From JBKEAJ01 sp047974415 (GTDB lineage Bacteria > Bacteroidota > Bacteroidia > Bacteroidales > Prolixibacteraceae): DNA of 14,620 nt. The stretch's first letter is position 1, and each line of letters begins with the position of its first letter. Of the stretch, positions 7,994-14,620 are shown in pieces. The position numbers and the translations under genes were made by a program. The stretch covers positions 1 through 14,620 of the forward strand of contig JBKECH010000146.1 in assembly GCA_047974415.1 (NCBI GenBank), given 5' to 3'. Below the pieces are notes generated by a model. It worked only from the letters and a program-made list of their open reading frames with translations. It was not told where the DNA came from and made no database searches.

Positions 7994-8348
7994 TTGGAAT
8001 TGATGGCGAATGGTGAATAGTTAATTGTCAATGGTGAATTGAAAACGCTTAAACTTTAAACCTTCAACAATTCAACCCTCAACTAACAAGCAATAATGTC
8101 ACCCCTTCGGGGCTAAGAATCTCGTTATGTGAATATTACCCCACGAGCTATGCGCCTCGGGACTATAATAATGCCATCCCTTCGGGATTGAAAGACAAAT
8201 GATTAAATGAAACTTCCATGCAGTAAGCTATAGGCTGTAGGCCTAACTACACACAGCGGATGATTATGAACCTTAAACTCTAAACAAACAATGTCTCCCC
8301 TTGGGGGATTGAATATGTTTGAGAGAAAAAGTAAAATCCAACTTATGC
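7994..8348. repeat. intergenic cluster of short palindromic repeats
   Basis: This gap between convergent genes has no gene. It holds two copies of GAATGGTGAAT-like sequence (8008-8019 and 8030-8040) and three units built on AATGTC plus a CCCC/GGGG hairpin: 8094-8120 (CACCCCTTCGGGGCTAAG), 8169-8191 (CATCCCTTCGGGATTGAA) and 8290-8313 (CTCCCCTTGGGGGATTGAA). A single copy of the 60-bp repeat core (AGCTATAGGCTGTAGGCC...ACACAG) is at 8226-8266. The palindromes resemble REP-like sequences scattered in many Bacteroidota. They could act as two-way terminators for the converging transcripts. Confidence 0.65.
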
Positions 8349-9296
8349 TTATAGTGGCAGGCTTTCGTCATCGTAGAGCGTAGTGGATAAATACCTTTCT
8401 CCTGTGTCAGGAAGAATTGCGACTATATACTTGCCCTTATTCTCGGCTCTACGTGCTAGTTGCCTAGCAACATATAGAGCAGCCCCCGATGATATACCAA
8501 GCAGAAGCCCTTCGGTTCTGGCGAGTTCTCTACTTGTCATTATAGCATTATTATTGCTCACCGACACAACTTCGTCAACAAAATTGGCAAGATAATTCTT
8601 AGGTACAAAACCCGCTCCAATGCCCTGGATTTTATGAGGTCCTGGACTGCCTCCTCCAATCACTGGCGAGCCTTCTGGCTCCACAGCAACAATCGTCACA
8701 TCTTTTTTCCTAGATTTCAAGGCCCTGCCTATGCCTGAAATTGTTCCACCCGTGCCAACGCCAGCGAGCACAATATCCACCTGCCCATCAGTGTCATCCC
8801 ATATCTCCATAGCAGTAGTTTCACTGTGTATCTTTGGATTTGCAGGATTTTCAAACTGCTGCAAAACAAGGGAGTTTGGAATTTCTTTGCTCAAGCCCTT
8901 AGCTTTGTCTATTGCCCCCTTCATTCCTTGTGCTCCAGGAGTAAGAATTAGTGTAGCACCCAAGGCTTTCAGCAAATTTCGTCTCTCAATACTCATCGTA
9001 TCTGGCATTGTCAACATCAGCCGATACCCTTTCGATGCCGCTACCCATGCAAGACCTATCCCAGTGTTGCCACTAGTCGGTTCTATGATAGTTCCTCCCG
9101 ACAATAACTTCCCATTCTTTTCGGCATCGGCAATCATCGCAAGTGCAATTCTATCCTTCACACTTCCACCCGGATTAAAATACTCTAGCTTAGCAAGCAA
9201 GGTCGCTTCCACTGAATGTTTTCTACTGTAATTTCTAACTTCCAATAGTGGGGTTCTACCGACTAATTCGGTTAGACTTTGCGCAATTTTTTTCAT
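8349..9296 (-). CDS. cysK: cysteine synthase A (O-acetylserine sulfhydrylase)
   Basis: 315 residues, full length for the family. It makes L-cysteine from O-acetylserine and sulfide in the cytoplasm using pyridoxal phosphate. Visible motifs are LVGRTPLLEV (11-20), the PLP lysine in NPGGSVKDR (K47), the substrate loop TSGNTG (74-79), the phosphate-binding GTGGTISG (181-188), KIQGIGAGFVP (222-232), GISSGAA (267-273) and PDTGERYLST (296-305). The short C-terminal tail favours CysK over cystathionine beta-synthase, though the closely related CysM cannot be wholly excluded. The ATG at 9296 is followed at once by the conserved N-terminus. A candidate promoter and a terminator-like hairpin RNA lie in its 5' leader, so attenuation is possible. 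Confidence 0.95.
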   Translation of the reverse strand: MKKIAQSLTELVGRTPLLEVRNYSRKHSVEATLLAKLEYFNPGGSVKDRIALAMIADAEKNGKLLSGGTIIEPTSGNTGIGLAWVAASKGYRLMLTMPDTMSIERRNLLKALGATLILTPGAQGMKGAIDKAKGLSKEIPNSLVLQQFENPANPKIHSETTAMEIWDDTDGQVDIVLAGVGTGGTISGIGRALKSRKKDVTIVAVEPEGSPVIGGGSPGPHKIQGIGAGFVPKNYLANFVDEVVSVSNNNAIMTSRELARTEGLLLGISSGAALYVARQLARRAENKGKYIVAILPDTGERYLSTTLYDDESLPL

Positions 9297-9341
9297 AATG
9301 ATTCAACTTCTGCAAGTAAGTTAACTTGCTGATTAAAAGCG

Positions 9342-9424
9342 AAAAAACGTAGCATGTGGTTTTGCGAACCTCCTGGGAATCAGTATATTTATGCTATCAA
9401 ACTAAGGCAAAAGAACATGCTACA
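9342..9424 (-). ncRNA. compact hairpin RNA or attenuator in the cysK leader
   Basis: On the minus strand the segment starts GTAGCATGT (9423-9415), then TTTTGC. It ends with GCAAAA, two bases, ACATGCTAC and CGTTTTTT (9348-9342, counting the C). The two ends pair over 9 plus 6 base pairs with a 2x2 internal loop. Inside, UUAGU faces ACUGA, with AUA/UAU beneath a 7-base loop, and an unpaired AGGAGG-containing stretch lies on the 3' side. A TACCTTTG promoter box lies just upstream, so transcription would start at or near the first base of the stem. The RNA would therefore be a closed, terminated unit of about 80 bases. It could be a free-standing small RNA or a leader that controls cysK, whose ATG is 46 bases beyond. 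I do not recognise the family. The closed-end shape recalls 6S or small SRP RNA, but the SRP GGAA core is absent. Confidence 0.55.
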
Positions 9425-9427
9425 ACA

Positions 9428-9458
9428 CAAAGGTACGACAATACTTTCAGAAATAAAA
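9428..9458 (-). promoter_or_regulatory. Bacteroides-type promoter upstream of the hairpin RNA and cysK
   Basis: On the minus strand TTTT (9458-9455), a 19-base spacer and TACCTTTG (9435-9428). The -7 box matches TAnnTTTG exactly, and the expected start lies at about 9421-9424, on the first base of the hairpin. Confidence 0.7.
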
Positions 9459-9627
9459 GACTTCTTCATCTCAAGTGAAAAGGTAATGCATACTCTATCT
9501 ATTGAACTCAGATGCATTGGGTCGCCGTAACAGGTGAGTTAATGCATGTTCTGGGATAATATCAAAATCCTAAGCTAAGAAAGTTGCATTTGCAAGTTGG
9601 ACTCAAGTTTTGTATATTCACATAAAT
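9459..9627. other. intergenic DNA with repeated ATGCAT words; possible weak plus-strand promoter
   Basis: No coding frame recognised. ATGCAT occurs three times (near 9486, 9512 and 9542). TTTG (around 9589) with TATATTCA about 18 bases later could weakly promote the broken gene that follows. I would not rely on it. Confidence 0.3.
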
Positions 9628-9963
9628 ATGAAAATAAAGATTTTTACATACAGCCTACTCATAGTGAGTTTTTGTCTTGCACAGAGAAGATTGTGGAGGA
9701 AAATACACCTTCGAATGTGTTCAAGGTGTTTTGGAGAGTGATAGACGAACGCTATGTATATTCTGATAGAGTGCGACGAAAACAGTAAAGGTAGCTTTCC
9801 CTATATTGTCATTGAATCCCCGTCGTATAAGTTAGAATACCAGATGTTGTTTTCACACTACAACATGAGCAATGTCAGCGAGCTACCTTCAGTTACATCA
9901 GCACAACTGCCAGACTCTGTGCTATGTATTTGGATAAGTAGTTTATGGACAGACTATAAATAA
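9628..9963 (+). pseudogene. small exported protein, frameshifted remnant
   Basis: An ATG at 9628 opens a good signal peptide (MKIKIFTYSLLIVSFCLAQ), but its frame ends in TGA TAG at 9739-9744. Protein-like sequence continues one frame over, EKIVEENTPSNVFKVFWRVI to about 9755 and stopping near 9788. It then returns to the first frame from 9754 to 9963 (ECDENSKGSFPYIVIESPSY and onward, ending SLWTDYK). Read together, the pieces suggest one protein of about 110 residues broken by two compensating frameshifts. I do not recognise the family. The mature part has no Cys-rich or catalytic pattern that I can name. It may instead be two unrelated short ORFs. Confidence 0.4.
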
Positions 9964-10057
9964 TGTCGCCCCCTCGGGGCTAAGAACCACTGGACGCCGT
10001 GTTTTCCCTCGGGCTTATCGCCCGGAGCTACAACAGTTTCGCCCTTTCAGGGCTTTG
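9962..10057. repeat. palindromic repeat cluster (REP-like)
   Basis: Three hairpin units in a row: AATGTCGCCCCCTCGGGGCTAA (from 9962), CCCTCGGGCTTATCGCCCGGA (10006 on) and TTCGCCCTTTCAGGGCTTTG (10037 on). They match in type the units at 8094-8313 (CCCCTTCGGGG core after AATGTC). They separate two broken genes and encode nothing. Confidence 0.7.
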
Positions 10058-10090
10058 CGAAAGTTGAGTCTCTTATCTAAACGACATTGA

Positions 10091-10240
10091 ATACAGGATT
10101 TGTATTTCATCGCAAAAGATGATTTCTTAGGAACAGACCACGAAAGAACTACCAATGGAACTCATCCCAATGATTTAGGCTTCGACAGAATAATTGCGAT
10201 CATCCAGCCTCAACTAATGAAAATTTTGAAGACATATTAA
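10091..10240 (+). pseudogene. C-terminal fragment of an SGNH/GDSL hydrolase
   Basis: The frame ending at the TAA 10238-10240 encodes about 49 residues after an in-frame TGA at 10088-10090. The segment GTDHERTTNGTHPNDLGFDR carries the family's last catalytic block, in which Asp and His of the D-x-x-H motif (here T-H-P-N-D-L-G) complete the Ser-His-Asp triad. It is followed by the usual closing helix (IIAIIQPQLMKILKTY). The block with the catalytic serine and the rest of the enzyme are absent from the preceding DNA, which is palindromic repeats and another broken gene. It is therefore a remnant left by deletion. Confidence 0.7.
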
Positions 10241-10255
10241 TGATAAACAAATAAC

Positions 10256-10868
10256 ATGATGAGATTAAAGTATGCTCTATTGATGCTGACAGCGTCAGTT
10301 GTTATAACTTGTTCGGGCGGAAAACCAACACCCTTAAAAGTGGGCTATAGTGTGTCAATGGGAAGCAAAAAGCAACTTGAGTATTCCTTATTTTCGTTGG
10401 GAGCTAGATGTCAATGCAAATCGTTTGTGGCAAGTGTACGGAGATAAAAAAGTTAGAAGCTATATAGGAGCAGGAGTAGGAGTGGTCGGCAATATTATTT
10501 ACCCTAAAAATTATATGGGAAGACCAGGCGTACTGAGCAATGGTAGTTGGGGATTCAGCCTGAGGCTCATAAACAAGACGAAGTGGAAATTGAACAAAAT
10601 CAGCATCCAAAACTATTTTCAGCGCCCTATTATAAAAGGTGGGTATTTCCTTTCATATCAAACATTTCCCTTTTTCTTCACTAAAAACTATCATGTCTCT
10701 TATGCTCCCAATACTCTTGCATGGTTTGGAGACTATATATACCTAAACAATCAGCTCAGAATAATTATACCCTATGAGAACATCTATTTCACTGCTTCAT
10801 ATCTATTTCTTTATCAACAATCTACTGCACATCAAACCAAGGAACGCTACCTGCAGCATGCTTTTTAA
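10256..10868 (+). pseudogene. exported beta-rich hypothetical protein with a frameshift
   Basis: The ATG at 10256 (or the next, 10259) opens a signal peptide ending in ITCSGGK, possibly a lipoprotein signal, and reads KVGYSVSMGSKKQLEYSLF before ending at 10447. From about 10400 the protein-like frame is a different one: RWELDVNANRLWQVYGDKKV, then GAGVGVVGNIIYP and alternating hydrophobic/aromatic strands to the stop at 10866-10868. Removing one T from TTTT near 10400 would join the two into one reading frame of about 203 residues. The strand pattern suggests a small outer-membrane barrel or a porin-like surface protein (inference). I recognise no family. It could be a sequencing error, a true pseudogene or a slip site. 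Its stop overlaps the convergent ComEC stop by 3 bases. Confidence 0.55.
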
Positions 10869-12721
10869 GTGGGGATTAATTTCTGATTTATACAACTAAT
10901 ACTCACCGTGTCTGAAAAGCTAATTATCAGTCCCATTTCCTCTATTTGTTTAGTATAAATACTTTCATCTTGGGGTATATATTCAATCTCTGCATTGCCA
11001 AAGCCCTCGGCCCTGCTTGCCTTCGCTATATTGTCGATTGTCCCTTTATAAACGGTCTCACTCGCAATAATAATATTCTTGCTTGCGGAAGTATATTGTA
11101 CAAGCACTTCGTTGGGCTTAAGAGTATTATAAGCATGTATATTCGGACTATATCGCTGATGTTTTTCGAGCAAGGTAAAACATAAAAGCAAAACAAGGAC
11201 TGAAAGGGCAGAGAATAAATGTACTTTCTTATAATGATAAACATAAAGTAGGAATAATATTATAATTAGGTAGAGAACAAGCATTTGCCATAAAGAGACA
11301 GTAGTTATTATTGTCGAGAAGGGCAAATTATTCAGGCTCTCCAGAACCTTCAGACAGCCTGTTGTAGATACATTAAGGAGCCAAACAAAAAAGTGAGAGA
11401 TGAGAGGCAAAAAGGAGCTTCCCAAAGATAATAGTGTCAAAATAAGGGCAATAAAAGCATAAGGAATGACGACAAAATTTGCGATGGGAAATAGGGTGGG
11501 GAACTGTTTAAAAATAAATAGAGACAAAGGCGCAACAGCAATTTGAGCGGCAAAGGAAACGCACAGTAAGCTCCATGCCCAATCCAGAATTTTGTTACGA
11601 ACCCTGAGCAGAGCGTGTAGTTTCGGATAAATTATTAAAATCCCAGATACCGCAAGAAAAGAAAGCTGGAAACCCAATTCAAAGATTATATGTGGATTGA
11701 AAACAGTTAGTATCAAGGCAGTTGCAAATATAGTATTGAAGATTAGCATATTCCTATTCAGCACTTTGCCGATTATAAATATTGTGAGCATTAGCGTTGC
11801 CCTCAGAACAGATGGCGCCAGTCCGGTGATAAAAGCAAAGACCCACATTGCCACAATAATAATGAATGGGCGTATACGTCGAGCAAAGGAATTCAGCAAC
11901 ATCAGCTTGGTAAGCATTGAAATGATAATAAAGACTATACCAACATGCAAGCCCGATACAGCAAGAACATGCATAGAACCAGTATTTGCAAATACTGCTT
12001 GGGTATCTTTTTCCAGATAATCTCTATATCCCAAAGTAAGAGCTGAAACTATAGACAGGTTAGTCTCCTCAAGACCTGCACGTCTAAGAAAAGAGATCAT
12101 ATGCATACGGCATATTTCTGCTTGTCTTTTCAGAGAATAGTTTTTGATTTTGAGTATTTTGAACTTGTCTGATGGAATATAAGTACTATACATTACACCT
12201 CGACGTTTCATGTACTCTTTATAGTTGAACTCGTACTTGTTGTTTAAGTACCCAAACTTGCTCAGCTTTGTTGTGAAGAGTATTTGAGTTCCTGGTTCCA
12301 ATTTTCTAGTAAGGCTGTCCTTTCCCAAATAAGCTATTATTTTAGAACTATGACAAGGGGCAGTGACAGAGGCAATTGTCATTTCTAGCATCTGACTTTT
12401 TGGTTTATCTTCGGGGTATTTATCAATGGTTCCAACATACGTCTGAACACTGTCTGTCTGCAATTTACAATCCCGTTTACAGAGATTGATATAGGTCATG
12501 CCCGAAACGCACACGAAGAAATACAGAACAGATTCGAAAGCTGTTTCTTTGCTATATCTCACTAAGTACAAAACAAGTAGTGTTACAATACTTCCCCCCA
12601 CAAGCATAAAAATTGTATTTTGAGGGATATTTAGAAATTCGCCTATACATATACCTAAAATCCAGAAGCAAAGTGTTTTTGCCAATAAAAATCGATCTAT
12701 TATGCTGTTAATTAAGGACAT
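10865..12721 (-). CDS. comEC: ComEC/Rec2-type DNA-uptake channel protein
   Basis: 618 residues. The N-terminus has two or three membrane helices (about 10-80), then a soluble OB-like DUF4131 region (about 85-200, including YVGTIDKYPEDKPK and KEYMKRRGVMYSTY). The Competence domain follows (about 220-500), with the hallmark NTGSMHVLAVSGLHVGIVF near residue 245-263 and about ten further membrane helices, and then a short tail. The metallo-beta-lactamase domain found at the C-terminus of Gram-positive ComEC is not seen. Shorter versions lacking it are, to my knowledge, common in Bacteroidota. ComEC forms the inner-membrane channel for single-stranded DNA in natural transformation. It stands alone here, with no other competence gene in the window. 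It converges on a broken gene. Confidence 0.93.
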   Translation of the reverse strand: MSLINSIIDRFLLAKTLCFWILGICIGEFLNIPQNTIFMLVGGSIVTLLVLYLVRYSKETAFESVLYFFVCVSGMTYINLCKRDCKLQTDSVQTYVGTIDKYPEDKPKSQMLEMTIASVTAPCHSSKIIAYLGKDSLTRKLEPGTQILFTTKLSKFGYLNNKYEFNYKEYMKRRGVMYSTYIPSDKFKILKIKNYSLKRQAEICRMHMISFLRRAGLEETNLSIVSALTLGYRDYLEKDTQAVFANTGSMHVLAVSGLHVGIVFIIISMLTKLMLLNSFARRIRPFIIIVAMWVFAFITGLAPSVLRATLMLTIFIIGKVLNRNMLIFNTIFATALILTVFNPHIIFELGFQLSFLAVSGILIIYPKLHALLRVRNKILDWAWSLLCVSFAAQIAVAPLSLFIFKQFPTLFPIANFVVIPYAFIALILTLLSLGSSFLPLISHFFVWLLNVSTTGCLKVLESLNNLPFSTIITTVSLWQMLVLYLIIILFLLYVYHYKKVHLFSALSVLVLLLCFTLLEKHQRYSPNIHAYNTLKPNEVLVQYTSASKNIIIASETVYKGTIDNIAKASRAEGFGNAEIEYIPQDESIYTKQIEEMGLIISFSDTVSISCINQKLIPT

Positions 12722-12856
12722 TAAGCGACATTACATTGTTATAAAAAAAAGAACTCCCCTACTTCCGCAAGCTTTTTCACTTAACTGTTGATAAGTTGTT
12801 GAAAATAAGCCCTGCAAAAATTTGCAGGGCTCGAGATTTTTTACCTATTTAGGTGC
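12722..12856. other. gap between divergent comEC and IS1380 remnant, with a perfect hairpin
   Basis: GCCCTGCAAA-AA-TTTGCAGGGC at 12809-12830 is a perfect 10-bp stem with a 2-base centre, followed on the plus strand by GA and a T-run (12835-12841). It sits just upstream of the transposase ATG. It may be part of the IS1380 element, where such hairpins can shield the transposase from outside transcription. It could also end readthrough on either strand. The left inverted repeat of the IS was not identified. Confidence 0.5.
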
Positions 12857-13519
12857 ATGTTTAAAAAACTCGATTCAAAAGTAACACCTTTTGGTGGAAT
12901 AAGCCTAATTCACGGGCAAGTCTCTTCAAGTAAAGTGGCTCAATTTATTGACAGAGAGCTTGGTAGTCGCGGCACGCATGCAGAGTATAAATATTCGGAC
13001 ATTATACTATCGCGGTTGTACACTTGTTTTTGTGGTGGCGATGCGACAGAAGATGTGAATCAGATCAGAAAAAATACGCTCAATCATCTACAGTCCATTG
13101 CTATTCCTTCGGCAGACACTATTCTCAGAGGAGATTGTGAATTATCAACTTCATGCGAATTGCAGAAAACTAGAAGCGGAACCGAGAATAAGATAAACAT
13201 CAATGACAAGATGAACCGCTTCTTAGTTGCTTCGGCTGTGTTCTTCAATCAAATCTCAGTGCAAGACAATGATTTAACTTATGACCTTGACCATCAGTTT
13301 ATTGCATGCGAAAAGTACGATGCTACTTACAGCTATAAAAAGGCTAAAGGATACTTTCCAGCAGTGGCAAGTGTCAATTATATTCCTACATATATTGAAG
13401 GACGTAACGGCAATTGTAGTGTAAAATCTGGTCAGCTCGACACACACAAAAGAGCATTGAAAACCTTGAGTTCTAATGGCATCACCCTGGCTAAGCCCCG
13501 AATGGACAGTGGCTCTTAT
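12857..13519 (+). pseudogene. IS1380-type transposase, N-terminal half only
   Basis: 221 codons from the ATG at 12857. The sequence TPFGGISLIHGQ, then YSDIILSRLYTCFCGGDATEDVNQIR, SADTILRGDCELSTSCE, GTENKININDKMNRFLV, LTYDLDHQFIACEKYDATYS, GYFPAVASVNYIPTYIEGRN and THKRALKTL...GITLAKPRMDSGSY follows the IS1380 (DDE) transposase order. It includes the first catalytic Asp region (DLDHQ) and the second (RMDSGSY). The family is usually about 430 residues, so the C-terminal half with the last catalytic Glu is missing. At 13520 the sequence changes abruptly to the end of an IS66-type element. The frame runs on by chance to a stop at 13609. It cannot be active. Confidence 0.85.
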
Positions 13520-14021
13520 GTAACTATTCAGCCAAAACTAATGCTGATTTTCAGCCAACTACACGATATTAATGGTAATAACATAGCGAAAACGAATGTT
13601 TTCCGATAAATTCAATTACTCTATGTTTTGTAATGCCCTGAATACCAGCGCTAAACAACTCGGCGATTCGCTGAATAGCTACCTACTGTCTTTAGGAGCT
13701 TGCTCATACTTAGATAGACGTTTACGCAAGTAACGAATTTCGCTTTGTTGCTCCTCGATATTACGATTGAGTTTACATATGAGTGTGTATTAAGCATCAT
13801 TATTTTGACGCAATATCTGCAACTCCTTAATAAGAGCTTTTAAACTACTTGCTATATCGTTTATTTGTCCCTTCACGGATGTAAAAATACAATGATAGTG
13901 CAAGTATCGTATATCTTTTTTTCAACTCCTTTTGTGGAAAACTAAATGGATACGCACAGACTGGTCTGGAAATATATGCTATGCTCAGTTTTTAAGAATA
14001 ACTTTTTGGCTGAATAGTTAC
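13520..14021. mobile_element. internally deleted IS66-type element
   Basis: An 18-bp inverted repeat GTAACTATTCAGCCAAAA lies at 13520-13537 and, reversed, at 14004-14021, bounding about 502 bp. The inside holds a fragment of an IS66-like transposase on the minus strand. Most of a normal IS66 (over 2 kb) is missing. The bases flanking the two ends (GCTCTTAT and GTTAATGT) are not a duplicated target, and the IS1380 reading frame does not resume beyond 14021, so a deletion followed or accompanied the insertion. Confidence 0.7.
13679..13876 (-). pseudogene. IS66-type transposase (TnpC) N-terminal fragment
   Basis: From a GTG at 13876 the minus strand reads KGQINDIASSLKALIKELQ, ILRQNNDA, an in-frame TAA, YTLICKLNRNIEEQQSEIRY, LRKRLSKYEQAPKDSR and TAG. 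This is the coiled-coil start of IS66 transposases that normally ends with ...LxKYExPPKNSxNSS before the catalytic part. One internal stop and loss of everything after PKDS show that it is dead. Confidence 0.65.
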
Positions 14022-14173
14022 GTTAATGTAAGGTTAGATATTACTGTGAAATGAGAGAAGGATTGAAAAGAGATATACACATCAATATTTACTGATCGAT
14101 CTCCGAAGATAAGTTATTAATAGTCCTGTCACCCCTGAAGTAACAACCCTATCACCCTGAACTCGTTTCAGAG
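14022..14173. other. intergenic DNA with short palindromes
   Basis: No protein-like frame. Two related words, GTCACCCCTGAA (about 14128) and TCACCCTGAAC (about 14151), occur close together. CTGAACTCGTTTCAG (14156-14170) can fold into a 5-bp stem and is followed by AG and a T-run. Short CCCTGAA-type palindromes of this sort are seen between genes in Bacteroidota and may end upstream transcription. Confidence 0.4.
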
Positions 14174-14205
14174 TTTTTCTTAATAAATATTATTTCATAT
14201 CTTTG
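14174..14205 (+). promoter_or_regulatory. Bacteroides-type promoter for the Rpn-family gene
   Basis: TTTT (14174-14177), a 20-base spacer and TATCTTTG (14198-14205), which matches the -7 consensus TAnnTTTG exactly. The expected start near 14212 leaves a leader of about 22 bases before the ATG at 14234. Confidence 0.7.
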
Positions 14206-14233
14206 TAAGGCAATCTAACAATTAGAACTTGTC

Positions 14234-14620
14234 ATGCTAAAAGATAGATATATAAATCCGCTTACCGACTATGGCTTCAAGAAGCTATTTGGCACAGAGG
14301 TGAACAAGGATCTGCTATTTGATTTTCTGAACCAAATACTACCAGTACATCTTCGTGTCAAGGATTTGAGCTACTTGCAGAATGAACGGATGCCAAGCGC
14401 AGAGGTTGACAGGAAGGCCTTTTTTGATATATATTGTGAAAGCGAGTCGGGCGAGAAATTCATTGTAGAAATGCAGAAAGCAAAGCAGAATTTCATTAAA
14501 GACAGGAGTGTTTTCTATATGACATTCCCCATACAGGAGCAAGCCAAGAAAGGTGATTGGAACTTCGAGTTGTCGGCAGTTTATGCAATTGGCATTTTAG
14601 ATTTTATTTTCGATGATTCG
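14234..14620 (+). CDS. Rpn family PD-(D/E)XK nuclease / putative transposase, N-terminal part
   Basis: 129 codons, open to the window edge. The opening RYINPLTDYGFKKLFGTE and the following KDLLFDFLNQIL are typical of the Rpn / PDDEXK-2 family (recombination-promoting nucleases, often annotated as putative transposases). AFFDIYCESESGEKFIVEMQ supplies the nuclease core, with the Asp of FFDIY and the E-x-Q motif at FIVEMQ. E. coli Rpn proteins cleave DNA and raise RecA-independent recombination. Bacteroidota often carry many copies, some linked to phage defence or to mobile DNA. The promoter immediately upstream fixes the start. Nothing in the visible part is broken. The rest of the family's roughly 300 residues would lie beyond the window. 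Confidence 0.9.
   Translation, partial: MLKDRYINPLTDYGFKKLFGTEVNKDLLFDFLNQILPVHLRVKDLSYLQNERMPSAEVDRKAFFDIYCESESGEKFIVEMQKAKQNFIKDRSVFYMTFPIQEQAKKGDWNFELSAVYAIGILDFIFDDS

Noticed and set aside
8731..9231. 166-codon plus-strand ORF opposite cysK
   Set aside because: It lies entirely antisense to a full-length cysteine synthase with all active-site motifs. Its composition reflects the complement of that gene.
9342..9424. Small SRP (4.5S) RNA on either strand
   Set aside because: The length and paired ends would fit, but the conserved GGAA-tetraloop core with its flanking internal loops is not present.

Overview
The window looks like a chromosomal stretch from a member of the Bacteroidales (Bacteroidota), probably host- or gut-associated. 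The reasons are low GC, promoters of the Bacteroides type (-33 TTTG-like, -7 TAnnTTTG) in place of E. coli -35/-10 boxes, start codons without Shine-Dalgarno sequences, a DUF1080 (3-keto-disaccharide hydrolase) protein beside an exported Gfo/Idh/MocA oxidoreductase, a ComEC homologue that appears to lack a metallo-beta-lactamase domain, and insertion-sequence remnants (IS1595, IS1380, IS66) of types common in that phylum. Genus cannot be fixed from this sequence.

Layout. 1-297: N-terminal part of an IS1595-type transposase, cut by the window edge. 298-1195: gene-poor, AT-rich DNA holding a 38-bp (TG)19 microsatellite. 1196-1233: a minus-strand terminator, followed by two abutting palindromic MITE-like elements. 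1529-6346 (minus): a two-gene unit, an exported Gfo/Idh/MocA oxidoreductase followed by a 1129-residue Sec-exported protein of HEAT-like repeats plus two DUF1080 domains. The gap between the two genes is almost entirely another copy of the MITE. A fourth, partial copy lies upstream at 6482. 6914-7993 (plus): an exported calcineurin-like phosphoesterase, preceded by two tandem 60-bp repeats and followed by short palindromic repeats. 8349-9296 (minus): cysteine synthase, with a strong promoter and a self-contained hairpin RNA ending in a U-run in its leader. 9600-10868 (plus): a run of broken genes (a frameshifted small exported protein, the tail of an SGNH hydrolase, a frameshifted predicted exported beta-rich protein) mixed with palindromic repeats. 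10865-12721 (minus): ComEC. 12857-14021: an IS1380 transposase cut at about half length by an internally deleted IS66-type element. 14234-14620 (plus): start of an Rpn/PD-(D/E)XK family gene, cut by the window edge.

How the genes may work together. The oxidoreductase and DUF1080 protein fit a periplasmic route in which a glycoside is oxidised at C3 of the sugar and the 3-keto-glycoside is then cleaved. This rests on family knowledge, and the substrate cannot be read from the sequence. The other genes appear independent. The most notable non-gene features are the MITE family, which sits at every boundary of the two-gene glycoside unit, and the compact hairpin RNA candidate upstream of cysK. 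The many insertion remnants and frameshifted genes indicate a genome in active decay or rearrangement. I found no CRISPR array, tRNA, rRNA or recognisable defence or secretion system.
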